Shown in pieces: positions 24,871 through 32,790 of a stretch of DNA of 57,022 nt. A model generated the notes under the pieces. It was given only the letters and a program-made list of their open reading frames with translations, was not told where the DNA came from and ran no database searches. The stretch's first letter is position 1. The number at the start of each line of letters is the position of its first letter. A program made the position numbers and the translations under genes. This stretch comes from Gemmatimonadota bacterium (GTDB taxonomy: Bacteria; Gemmatimonadota; Gemmatimonadetes; Gemmatimonadales; Gemmatimonadaceae), in NCBI GenBank assembly GCA_021324775.1, contig JAJPIM010000042.1:1-57022 (forward strand), written 5' to 3'.

Positions 24871-25785
24871 CTACCTCCCCATCGGCGCCGGCGGCATCGT
24901 CCGGATGTACGCCCAGAGTGCATCGATTTCGGTATCGGTCATGTCCTTCGTCATCCGCACAGGCATCAGGGAATCGAGCGGCACCCCACCCGGTGTCACT
25001 CCCTGGCGGAGCGCGCGCACGAAGTCATCCTTGGTCCAGGTGCCAATGCCCGTTGGCGTGAGATTCGCCGCCGCCTTGAAGCTCGGCGGCGTGCCGGCAA
25101 CGTGCCCGCCTGAGAAATTGGCGCGATGGCACCCCTCACACCCCCCGATTCGGGCGATGTACGCTCCGTACTCCGGCGTGGGCCCAACCGGAGGCGCCGG
25201 CACGTGCGGCTGGCTCTCGTCGATGCGGGCGGCTGCGATGATCGGGAGCTTTCCAGCCACCAACAGCGCGCGGGCCACCGGCCCGACGCGGGTAGGGTCG
25301 AGCGTGTGATCGACCGGCGGGATCTGCTTGAGGTAGGCGATGATCTCCACCACGTCCTCATCGCTCATCCGGTTGAAGTCGCTCGACGGCATGAACAACA
25401 AGCCGCGTCCCGTGGTGTCGATCCCGTGACGAATGGCCAGCTCCCACGCCGCGTCGGTCAGCGTCGCGCCGACCCCGCCCACCCCGCGGGTCAAATTGGG
25501 GGCGACGAAGCGGCCGAATGCGGGATCATTGATGAAGGCCTGACCGGATAGATCACCGCCGTGACACGCCGTGCACTTGGCGATCGGCCCAACGAGATGT
25601 CGCCCTCGCTCGATGCTTGCAGAGTCCGGCGCGCCGTTGAGTGCGAACGCGGCATGACTCGGCAGCGCGTAGCGGCGACCGAGGATCACCGGGCTGCCAG
25701 CATAGATGACGAGACACGCCACGACGACGAGCGCAACGACCGCTCCCACGACGCGGGCGCCAGCACGGAGCGGTGATCGCGACAT
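24871..25785 (-). CDS. Membrane-anchored di-heme cytochrome c
   Basis: 304 residues. An N-terminal membrane anchor (GAVVALVVVACLVIYAGSPV) is followed by two cytochrome c domains. Heme sites are CTACH (about residue 71) and CEGCH (about residue 217). Each domain has a methionine-containing distal region: LLFMPSSDFNRMSDEDV in the first and LDSLMPVRMTKDMTDTEID in the second. The pattern matches the c-type subunits of alcohol/aldehyde dehydrogenases or oxidases. No dehydrogenase lies beside it here, so it may serve as a general electron carrier on the periplasmic side. Confidence 0.9.
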   Translation of the reverse strand: MSRSPLRAGARVVGAVVALVVVACLVIYAGSPVILGRRYALPSHAAFALNGAPDSASIERGRHLVGPIAKCTACHGGDLSGQAFINDPAFGRFVAPNLTRGVGGVGATLTDAAWELAIRHGIDTTGRGLLFMPSSDFNRMSDEDVVEIIAYLKQIPPVDHTLDPTRVGPVARALLVAGKLPIIAAARIDESQPHVPAPPVGPTPEYGAYIARIGGCEGCHRANFSGGHVAGTPPSFKAAANLTPTGIGTWTKDDFVRALRQGVTPGGVPLDSLMPVRMTKDMTDTEIDALWAYIRTMPPAPMGR

Positions 25786-25935
25786 GCCTCTTCCCTGCGA
25801 TGCAGGTGGGACCTGGAGCGTGGGCAGCTAACCTATACCGCTGGGTCACTGGGCACCAGATAGAGGTACACGGCCCGGCGAGGGGTTCGACCCACTTTCT
25901 ACGGCTGCCCCGCAGCACGGATGATCCACACTCGC

Positions 25936-26133
25936 ATCACGACCGCCGCCGGCTCTCCGTCGCTGCGCTCACGCCTGGCGGGTGAGCGCGACATGAAACA
26001 TCGTTGTCATTTCCCGCACCGATCGGACAGCTCTCCACCCCCGCCACCGGAAAAACCTGTGCATCGCGTCATCCGCCTACTTGCCCTCTCGCTCCTCGCG
26101 GTCACGGCGTACTCTGGTCGCGCGCCGGCCCAG
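25936..26133 (+). repeat. 198-bp direct repeat, copy A (upstream region plus signal peptide)
   Basis: This segment matches 29813-30010 without a gap at a constant offset of 3877 bases. By eye I count about 21 differences. The last 75 bases, encoding the signal peptide, differ at only three positions. Each copy is fused to an unrelated mature protein. Confidence 0.9.
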
Positions 26134-27282
26134 CCCACCCCGCCCGCGCAGCCCGGCCCCCAAGTGTCCGCGTCATCCGCTGCCAAGCACGCGGCGCCCG
26201 CCGCCAGCGCTGCTCCCGGCTCGTATCTGGTCCTGAAGAAAGTGCAGATCATGGTCAAATACGATGACCCCAATGAGGCGCTGTCACCCGCGATCGAAAT
26301 GTTGATTCCCGACACTTGGGGCTTCCAGGGCGCGATCCATATGTACGGCGGCAAGACGGGCTGTTTCAGCGAAGCTTTTTCGGTCTTTTGGGAGGCCAAA
26401 AGCCCGGATGGCGTGACCATACTTCACGGCTTTCCCAACTTCGCCTGGCAATATTCCGACGACCCGCAGGAGTTGCACAACCTCACCGATCCCAACCGGC
26501 GCACGCACACGGGGAACCAGACAAACGCTCTCTGCGCCGTGGCCAAGCCGTTGAGCGCCGAGCAGTATTTCCGCCAGATGGTGCTGAACGATCTGACGCC
26601 CGCGATGACGGTGGTATCAATCGAGCCGTACCCCGCGCTCGAGCAACTCGTGCGCCAGCGCAACGGACTGCCTCCGGCTGACGCCGGCAACGGCGGCGCC
26701 CGGATCGACGCGATCCGCGTACGCCTCGCGTTTCAAAAGGACAACCAGCCGATGGAACTGTGGTACTCCCTGGCGCTCGTGACCCAGACTTATCGCGTTG
26801 GCCGCGGATTTCTTTACGATATCCACGCCGTCGGCCAGGTGGCATTGGGAGCGCCCAACGGCAAGCTCGATGGCAACGATAGGCTCTTCAGGGTGGTAAT
26901 GAGTTCCATTCAACCCACGCCCCGCTATGCCGCCTATGCGAATAAATGGATTGCCAATTTCTACCAAATACAAGCCGATAAAGAGGTCAAGATGGATAGA
27001 ATCCAGGCGGACCTCGATAACACCATCACCCAGACGTACCAGCAAATGAGCGCCAACGCCCAGCGGGTTTCGGATATAGGCTTCCATGCCAACGAGCAGA
27101 ACCTTCGCGATGTGCGTACCTACCGCGATCCCTCCACGGGGCAAACCATGGAGCTGAGCAACCAGTACAACCACGCGTGGTTGAATGGCGCCAATCAGTA
27201 CATTATGAGCGATGATCCGAACTTCAATCCGAACTCGGCGCTGGCGGGACACTGGGACCAACTACAGCCCGTGCAGCCATGA
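26059..27282 (+). CDS. Secreted protein of unknown function
   Basis: 407 residues from the GTG at 26059, which yields a textbook signal peptide, VHRVIRLLALSLLAVTAYSG ending RAPAQ. The ATG at 25993 would add a Pro-rich leader (SDSSPPPPPEKP). The mature protein starts with a Pro/Ala linker and then VLKKVQIMVKYDDPNEALSP, DTWGFQGAIHMYGGKTGC, a long domain with ELWYSLALVTQTYRVGRGFL, a coiled segment (YQIQADKEVKMDRIQADLDN) and the C-terminal VRTYRDPSTGQTMELSNQYN and GANQYIMSDDPNFNPN. Similar C-termini occur, as I recall, in uncharacterised Acidobacteria proteins. No enzyme motif is evident. Its composition is slightly less GC-rich than neighbours, and its leader is shared with the S9 peptidase, so it may be an acquired gene placed behind a resident signal. 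Confidence 0.7.
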   Translation: MHRVIRLLALSLLAVTAYSGRAPAQPTPPAQPGPQVSASSAAKHAAPAASAAPGSYLVLKKVQIMVKYDDPNEALSPAIEMLIPDTWGFQGAIHMYGGKTGCFSEAFSVFWEAKSPDGVTILHGFPNFAWQYSDDPQELHNLTDPNRRTHTGNQTNALCAVAKPLSAEQYFRQMVLNDLTPAMTVVSIEPYPALEQLVRQRNGLPPADAGNGGARIDAIRVRLAFQKDNQPMELWYSLALVTQTYRVGRGFLYDIHAVGQVALGAPNGKLDGNDRLFRVVMSSIQPTPRYAAYANKWIANFYQIQADKEVKMDRIQADLDNTITQTYQQMSANAQRVSDIGFHANEQNLRDVRTYRDPSTGQTMELSNQYNHAWLNGANQYIMSDDPNFNPNSALAGHWDQLQPVQP

Positions 27283-27355
27283 ACTCGGGGACAGACGGAA
27301 CGTTGGACAGGTCGGATCGGGGCTCATCTCACCAACCGCGGCACGAGTGATTTGG

Positions 27356-29056
27356 TCACCTGCGGCTGTTTAGCCGTGAGCGGCCAACAATAGAGAGTAG
27401 CATCCCCACCGCCACCACCGTCGCCGCGCCCACGACATTGTACCAGAGGAACGACACGGCCGGCGCGTAGATGCTGACCGCGGCGACCGCGGCAATCCCC
27501 GCCAGCAGCCCTACGAACGCCCCGAAGGCCCTGGCGCCCGCCACCATCGCCAGCAGAAAGACGCCGAGGATCTCTCCATAAAAGAACGACCCGAATTTGT
27601 TCACTACTTCGATCAGCGAGCCAAGTGTCGCGGCGTGCGTGGCGACTACGCATGCGAACAGCCCCCAGAACCCGGTCGCCACCTTTGACACAGTGAGGTA
27701 GTGCGCATCGCTGCTTTCGGGCCGTACCCACCGCCGGTAGAAGTCGATCACCGTCGTGGTGGCCAGAGAGTTGAGCTCCGCTGCAATGGCCGACATTGCT
27801 GCTGCCAGCACAGCGGCCATAAACAGACCCGCCAGCCAGACGGGGAGCTCCGTGAGGACGAAGTGCGGAATGATGTAGTTGACGTCGCGGGCTGGTGCCT
27901 TTGGATCCTTCGTCGCGAGCGCCAACGCCGCTCCCCGCACGACCCGGACCGCCGAGTCGCTCGCCAGGAACGCGCTGGTTGCGCTCACTCGCGTCACCCT
28001 ATCGCGCGCGCTGGCCATGCGTGCTGCCGCGACGTGAAGATCAGCAGACGCGACGCGATAGTGTGCGTCGAGTTGCGCGAACAACGCGGTGTCGCTCTGT
28101 TGTGCCCGACGCGCGTCGGTCGGGTTGAAATAGAGTGGCGCTGCCTGGAACAGGTAGAACACGAACACGAGCACACCGACCAGCAACACCAACGCCTGAA
28201 GCGGAATCTTCCAGTACGCGCTCACCAGCAGCGATATCCGAGCCTGGTCGACCGATTTGGCCGCGAGGTAGCGCTGGACCTGGCTCTGATCGGTGCCGAA
28301 ATACGAGAGCATGAGGAAGCAACCTCCGATGAGACCCGACCAGAATGTGTAGGTCCTCGTCACATCAAAGGAAAAGTCGAAAACCTGGAGGCGGCCGACG
28401 GTGCCCGCCAGCCGGAGCGCATCGTCTGGCCCGACCGGGATGCGCATGATCAGGACGACGATTACGGCGACGAGCGAGAACGTGACGAGTGCCATCTGCT
28501 TGACATCCGCCCAGGCCACCGCCCCAACCCCGCCGAAGATCGTGTAGAGCACCGCCGGCACCCCCATCACCGCCACCGACCAGGTGATCGGCCATCCGAA
28601 CATCGCGGAAAAAACGACGCCGGGAGTGGCGAGGATCGTTCCAACCGATAGGCCCCGCGACATCAGGAACAGGAAGGCGGTCAAGGAGCGCGTCCTCGCA
28701 TCGAAGCGGCGCTCGAGATACTCGTAGGCCGTGTATACCTTCGCGCCGTGCAGGAACGGCACCAGCGTTACACCGAGGATCACCATGGCCAGCGGCAGCC
28801 CCAAGTAGAACTGCACGAAGCGCATCCCATCGACAGCGCCTTGCCCCGTGGTGCCGATCAGGGTAATGGCCGAGAGCTGCGTCGCCATGACCGAAAGTCC
28901 GACCGCCCACCAGGGCAGGCTCCGGTTGGCGAGAAGATAGCCCTCGAGCCCCTTCGACCGCCGCGCACGCCTCAACCCATCGACGGCGACATACGTCAGG
29001 TACGCGACAATGATGATCCAGATGAGCGGGCGCATGGCGCCCGGCTCAGCGTGCAT
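27356..29056 (-). CDS. Sodium:solute symporter (SSS family)
   Basis: 566 residues, about 13 membrane helices. Family features are GYLLANRSLPWWAVGLSVMA with TQLSAITLIGTTGQ, the Na-site helix AYEYLERRFDARTRSLTAFL, TIFGGVGAVAWADVKQMALV, and LSYFGTDQSQVQRYLAAKS. A roughly 70-residue insertion (DARRAQQSDTALFAQLDAHY onward, largely helical and hydrophilic) lies between helices in the second half. The substrate could be a sugar, amino acid or nucleoside; the Gln/Tyr pattern suggests a SGLT-like sugar transporter, but this is uncertain. Its start overlaps the stop of a 32-residue gene. An ATG at 29035 is an alternative start. Confidence 0.9.
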   Translation of the reverse strand: MHAEPGAMRPLIWIIIVAYLTYVAVDGLRRARRSKGLEGYLLANRSLPWWAVGLSVMATQLSAITLIGTTGQGAVDGMRFVQFYLGLPLAMVILGVTLVPFLHGAKVYTAYEYLERRFDARTRSLTAFLFLMSRGLSVGTILATPGVVFSAMFGWPITWSVAVMGVPAVLYTIFGGVGAVAWADVKQMALVTFSLVAVIVVLIMRIPVGPDDALRLAGTVGRLQVFDFSFDVTRTYTFWSGLIGGCFLMLSYFGTDQSQVQRYLAAKSVDQARISLLVSAYWKIPLQALVLLVGVLVFVFYLFQAAPLYFNPTDARRAQQSDTALFAQLDAHYRVASADLHVAAARMASARDRVTRVSATSAFLASDSAVRVVRGAALALATKDPKAPARDVNYIIPHFVLTELPVWLAGLFMAAVLAAAMSAIAAELNSLATTTVIDFYRRWVRPESSDAHYLTVSKVATGFWGLFACVVATHAATLGSLIEVVNKFGSFFYGEILGVFLLAMVAGARAFGAFVGLLAGIAAVAAVSIYAPAVSFLWYNVVGAATVVAVGMLLSIVGRSRLNSRR

Positions 29057-29144
29057 AGCGTGTCTGGAGCAGCCAGAGGAGGAACAGGGTCACGACCTGC
29101 ACGCCCAGCACCAGCACGAGTGTGCGGCGGAACTGGCTGTTCAC
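29046..29144 (-). CDS. Small membrane protein upstream of the symporter (accessory-protein-like)
   Basis: 32 residues from a GTG: VNSQFRRTLVLVLGVQVVTL then FLLWLLQTRYAR. It is a single hydrophobic helix with basic ends. Its stop codon lies inside the first codons of the symporter gene (11-base overlap), so the two are translationally coupled. Tiny one-helix genes of this kind are described as symporter small accessory proteins beside SSS transporters in several phyla, which is the basis for the call. A perfect hairpin lies just upstream of the start at 29149-29165. Confidence 0.65.
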   Translation of the reverse strand: MNSQFRRTLVLVLGVQVVTLFLLWLLQTRYAR

Positions 29145-29148
29145 GGGA

Positions 29149-29200
29149 CGCCGGCTTCGCCGGCGTAGGGAGGAGAAAGGAGAGACGAGAAAGGAGAGAC
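29149..29200 (+). repeat. Hairpin plus 14-bp purine tandem repeat
   Basis: CGCCGGC-TTC-GCCGGCG (29149-29165) is a perfect stem-loop. It is followed by GAGAAAGGAGAGAC twice in tandem (29173-29186 and 29187-29200). The 12-base core AGAAAGGAGAGA equals the repeat at 11.1 kb on the other strand. The gap 29145-29365 holds no other recognisable element. Confidence 0.7.
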
Positions 29201-29365
29201 CAGAGCTGGGATCGGCCTACGTCGCAGGATCGACGGTCGCATCGGCAAGAGTTTACGGGGCGGGGCCGACGCCGCAAGCACCGCCGCATCAGCCCGGATG
29301 CATCCGCTCCATGCTCGGGCTCCGCTGGTTCGCGGTCGCCCGGGGTTGTTCAACGAATTGGGTGA

Positions 29366-29746
29366 GCCATACATTCTGCACGTGTTTGTGCCCTAGTGGC
29401 ATGCGCCAAGAACATTGTGAAATCGGACAAGACCATCCGCAACGGGGGATGGCAACCGATGGACCTTGGAGTCGAATTACAGAATAAGACGCTGGGAATC
29501 GTAGGGTTCGGCAGAATAGGAAGAGAGGTAGCAAGTAGAATGAACGCATTTGGGATGACGATTCTTGTGGATAGCCCGAATGTAACGGACGACCACGCGA
29601 ACGAGATGGGATGCAAGAAAGTTGATCTCCAGGCCCACCTCAAGGAATCCGATGTCATTACACTCCACACCCCACTCATCCAAGAGAGAAAGGGTTTGAT
29701 CGGAGAAGCCGAATTTGAGGTCATGAAGACACGGCCATACCTGTAA
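29366..29746 (+). pseudogene. Fragment of a D-2-hydroxyacid (phosphoglycerate-type) dehydrogenase
   Basis: About 125 codons, with clear homology from ACAKNIVKSDKTIRNGGWQP through ELQNKTLGIVGFGRIGREVA (the NAD-binding Gly motif GxGxxG) to KKVDLQAHLKESDVITLHTP. The match ends at LIGEAEFEVMKTRPYL where the catalytic Arg/Glu/His half should begin, and it lacks the N-terminal substrate domain. Base composition is near-balanced and clearly less GC-rich than all neighbours, indicating an outside source. It is not expected to be active. Confidence 0.82.
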
Positions 29747-29812
29747 ACACTGCAAGCGGAGATAAGGTAGGGCGTCCGTCGCAGCGCCGCAGTAGACTGG
29801 CGAAGTGGGGAC

Positions 29813-30010
29813 ATCACGCTCGCCACCGGCTTTCTGTAGCTGCGCTCACGCCTGGCGGGTGGGCCCAACATGAATCATCGTTGGGAGCCCCCGCACCAAT
29901 CGGACAGCTCTCCACCCCCGCCACCGGAAAGGCCTGTGCATCGCGTCATCCGCCTCCTTGCCCTCTCGCTCCTCGCGGTCACGGCGTACGCTGGTCGCGC
30001 GCCGGCTCAG
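29813..30010 (+). repeat. 198-bp direct repeat, copy B (upstream region plus signal peptide)
   Basis: Partner of 25936-26133 with no indels. Here the signal peptide belongs to an S9 peptidase. The two copies enclose 3.7 kb containing an unknown secreted protein, the symporter pair and a dehydrogenase fragment, so recombination between them could delete that block. Confidence 0.9.
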
Positions 30011-31897
30011 GCAGCCGCCACGATCGCCCCCAACGATCGGCTGGTCGCGCAAGGCATCCCGCCGATTCCCGCCGCGGTCGCGGACGCGGTCGGCCGCTAC
30101 ACCGAGTTTCGGAGCGCCACGCTGTGGGACTGGCATCCCACGCGGCGAGAGATCGTGATCGCCACCCGGTTCGCCGACGTGAACCAGGTACACGCCGTCC
30201 GTTTCCCGAGCGGGGACCGCCGGCAACTCACGTTCTTCCGCGATCGTGTGCTGGATGCCCGGTACCAGCCAACGGCCGGCACGTACATGGTCATCGAGCG
30301 CGATGTGGGTGGCGGTGAATTCAACCAACTCTACCGGTTCGACGTGGCGAGCGGCTCCGCCACGTTACTCACGGATGGCAAGAGCAAGAATGACCTGGGC
30401 CCGTGGTCGCGCGACGGCACCCGCATCGCGTATAGCTCGACGCGCCGCAACGGCACCGATACCGATATCTATATCATGGATCCGGCTGCGCCATCCACGG
30501 ACCACATGATCGCGCAGGTCGACGGCGGCGGATGGACGGCGCTCGACTGGTCGCCCGACAACACGTCGTTGCTCGTCCTGCAGTACATCTCGGTCAACCA
30601 GAGCGCGCTCTGGATCGTCGATGTCGCCTCGGGCCGGAAGACCCAACTCACGCCCGCCAGCAGCGAGCCCGTGTCCTACGCCGGCGGCCAGTTCAGCCGC
30701 GACGGCCGCGCCGTCTATACGACGAGCGACGAGGGTTCGGAATTCCAGCGGATGCGCCGGATCGATCTCGCCACGAAGGCAAGCCGGGCGGTGACGGGCC
30801 CGATCAAATGGGACGTCGAAGCGTTCCGGCTATCGCCCGACGGCCGGACCCTGGCCTATGTGACCAACGAGGACGGGATCGGTGTGCTCCACCTCATTGA
30901 CGCGGCAACGGGCGCCGCGCGGCACACGCCCGCGCTCCCGGTCGGCGTCATCTCTGGCCTCGTGTGGCGCCGCAACAGCCGGGAGATCGGGTTCACGATC
31001 AACTCGGCGCGGGCCCCGCGCGATGTCTACTCGCTTGACGTCGCGCGCGGAAAAGTCGATCGATGGACGGAAAGCGAAACTGGCGGCCTCGATCCGGCAA
31101 CCTTCGTGGAGCCGCAGCTCGTCCACTGGAAAGCCACCGACGGCCTGGCCCTGTCGGGATTCCTGTATCGGCCGCCCGCGCGGTTCGCGGGCAAACGGCC
31201 GGTCATCATCGATATCCACGGTGGCCCCGAAGGCCAGTCACGTCCCGGATTCCTCGGGCGCGACAACTACCTGCTCGACGAGCTCGGCGTCGCGCTCGTG
31301 TTCCCCAACATCCGGGGGTCAACGGGCTACGGAAAATCGTTCGTCGCGGCCGACAACGGCGTGAAGCGCATCGATGCCTATCACGACATCGGGGCCCTGC
31401 TCGACTGGATCGCCACGCAGCCCGATCTCGACGCTGCGCACGTGATGGTGACCGGCGGAAGCTATGGGGGCCACATGACGCTCGTCACCGCGAGCCTCTA
31501 CGCCGATCGCATCGCCTGTGCGGTCGACGTCGTGGGCATGTCCAACCTCGCGACGTTCCTCGAGCACACGGAGAGCTATCGCCGCGACCTCCGTCGCGTC
31601 GAGTACGGCGACGAGCGCGATTCCACGGTGCGCGCATTCATGGAGCGGACCGCACCGCTCAACAACGTGGACCGCATGACGAAGCCGCTCTTCGTCGTCT
31701 CAGGGGCCAATGACCCACGCGTTCCCAAGTCGGAGGCTGACCAGATGGTCGCCGCGGTCAAGCAGCGCGGCACGACGGTGTGGTATCTCGTCGGCCTGGA
31801 CGAGGGCCACGGTTTCGCCAAGAAGAAGGATCAGGACTTCCAGCAGTACGCGACGGTGGCGTTCATCCGGCAGTACCTGCTGGGGGAAATGCAGTAA
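29936..31897 (+). CDS. Exported S9-family prolyl oligopeptidase-like peptidase
   Basis: 653 residues from the GTG at 29936, with GGAAAGG just upstream and a normal signal peptide (HRVIRLLALSLLAVTAYAG); the ATG at 29870 is less likely. A seven-bladed beta-propeller (TolB/WD-like blades such as DLGPWSRDGTRIAYSSTRRN and MDPAAPSTDHMI) covers residues about 50-400. The hydrolase domain has VIIDIHGGPEGQSRPGFLGR (oxyanion), VTGGSYGGHMTLV with the nucleophile Ser, GANDPRVPKSEA with the Asp, and DEGHGFAKK with the His. Enzymes of this type cleave after Pro or act as acylaminoacyl peptidases, here in the periplasm. The mature protein is unrelated to the other user of the same leader. Confidence 0.93.
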   Translation: MHRVIRLLALSLLAVTAYAGRAPAQAAATIAPNDRLVAQGIPPIPAAVADAVGRYTEFRSATLWDWHPTRREIVIATRFADVNQVHAVRFPSGDRRQLTFFRDRVLDARYQPTAGTYMVIERDVGGGEFNQLYRFDVASGSATLLTDGKSKNDLGPWSRDGTRIAYSSTRRNGTDTDIYIMDPAAPSTDHMIAQVDGGGWTALDWSPDNTSLLVLQYISVNQSALWIVDVASGRKTQLTPASSEPVSYAGGQFSRDGRAVYTTSDEGSEFQRMRRIDLATKASRAVTGPIKWDVEAFRLSPDGRTLAYVTNEDGIGVLHLIDAATGAARHTPALPVGVISGLVWRRNSREIGFTINSARAPRDVYSLDVARGKVDRWTESETGGLDPATFVEPQLVHWKATDGLALSGFLYRPPARFAGKRPVIIDIHGGPEGQSRPGFLGRDNYLLDELGVALVFPNIRGSTGYGKSFVAADNGVKRIDAYHDIGALLDWIATQPDLDAAHVMVTGGSYGGHMTLVTASLYADRIACAVDVVGMSNLATFLEHTESYRRDLRRVEYGDERDSTVRAFMERTAPLNNVDRMTKPLFVVSGANDPRVPKSEADQMVAAVKQRGTTVWYLVGLDEGHGFAKKKDQDFQQYATVAFIRQYLLGEMQ

Positions 31898-31902
31898 CTG
31901 AC

Positions 31903-31923
31903 GATTGGCGATTGGCGATTGGC
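31903..31923 (+). repeat. GATTGGC heptamer repeated three times
   Basis: Three perfect tandem copies at 31903-31909, 31910-31916 and 31917-31923, starting 5 bases after the peptidase stop. Same 7-base period as the purine repeats at 11.1 and 29.17 kb but a different sequence. Confidence 0.9.
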
Positions 31924-31969
31924 AAAGAAACCTGAAGCGTCGGCGCAGCCCGTCGGGCCAATGGCGTGA

Positions 31970-32500
31970 TCAGGCAGGGACGTAGGTCAACCTGATCACA
32001 TCGTCGCCGATCGGCTCGCTGGCCACGAGGCGGAGCGGCGGCCGGCGGCCGGCGAAGAATGGCGTGCCGCGCCCAAGCACGACGGGGTGGAGGTAGAGTC
32101 GATACTCATCAATAAGACCAAGATCGGTCAGACTTCCTGCCAACACTGGTCCGGCAACTTCAATCTCCCCAACTCGCTGAGCCTTCAGCTGACGCATCAC
32201 GGTCTCGACGTCATCCTCGACGAGCGTGGCGTTGGGCCCGACCGACTTCATCGAGCGCGACACGACCCACTTCGGCTGTTTCCGCCAGGCCGCCGCGAAG
32301 TCGCGTTCCTCCGAGTCCCACTCCGGACGGTCTTCGTCCCAATAACGCATTACCTCGTACATGCGGCGACCGTACACACTGCCCGTCAAGTCGCGCACTT
32401 GCTCTATGAAGTGACGAAAGAGCGCAGGGCTTGGCCTGAATTCCAGGTGGTCAACGTAGCCGTCCAGCGACTGGTTCATTCCGAAGACGAACTTCGCCAT
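31970..32500 (-). CDS. Dihydrofolate-reductase-fold (RibD C-terminal/YyaP-type) protein
   Basis: 176 residues from the ATG at 32500, which has GGAGG 9 bases upstream. MAKFVFGMNQSLDGYVDHLE at the start, LTGSVYGRRMYEVMRYWDED, PKWVVSRSMKS, and the C-terminal EIEVAGPVLAGSLTDLGLID with LYLHPVVLGRGTPFF are typical of the small DHFR-like family annotated after RibD and YyaP/YwjB. These bind NADPH-like cofactors, and the physiological substrates are mostly unknown. The gene stands alone, divergent from the formate dehydrogenase operon. Confidence 0.9.
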   Translation of the reverse strand: MAKFVFGMNQSLDGYVDHLEFRPSPALFRHFIEQVRDLTGSVYGRRMYEVMRYWDEDRPEWDSEERDFAAAWRKQPKWVVSRSMKSVGPNATLVEDDVETVMRQLKAQRVGEIEVAGPVLAGSLTDLGLIDEYRLYLHPVVLGRGTPFFAGRRPPLRLVASEPIGDDVIRLTYVPA

Positions 32501-32679
32501 GCCGCAAAACCTCCATCCCGGGGTCTTCAGAATAGCATTGGCCGCCTGGACGCGGAAGCGAGTTTGGGCGCGATTCTGCACACCGTAACGGCGATGTCAC
32601 GGAAGAGCCGCTTTGTCAGCGTGAGAGACCTGCACCGGCGACGGGGGCTGCTGCTCAAACCGTCGATCGTCCCGGGCTC

Positions 32680-32709
32680 TTGACACTGCGCACTGTTCAT
32701 GGCTTATAT
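32680..32709 (+). promoter_or_regulatory. Promoter candidate for the formate dehydrogenase operon
   Basis: TTGACA at 32680-32685, an 18-base spacer, then TTATAT at 32704-32709. This leaves a 5' leader of about 75 bases before the fdh catalytic gene at 32791. The rest of the 290-base intergenic stretch shows no other feature. Confidence 0.5.
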
Positions 32710-32790
32710 GCCGTGGGCCCAGCTACGGACGGAGCCACGAACCGGACGATTCGCTAGGCGTCGGCAACAGACCTCTGCACCCGATTGGTC

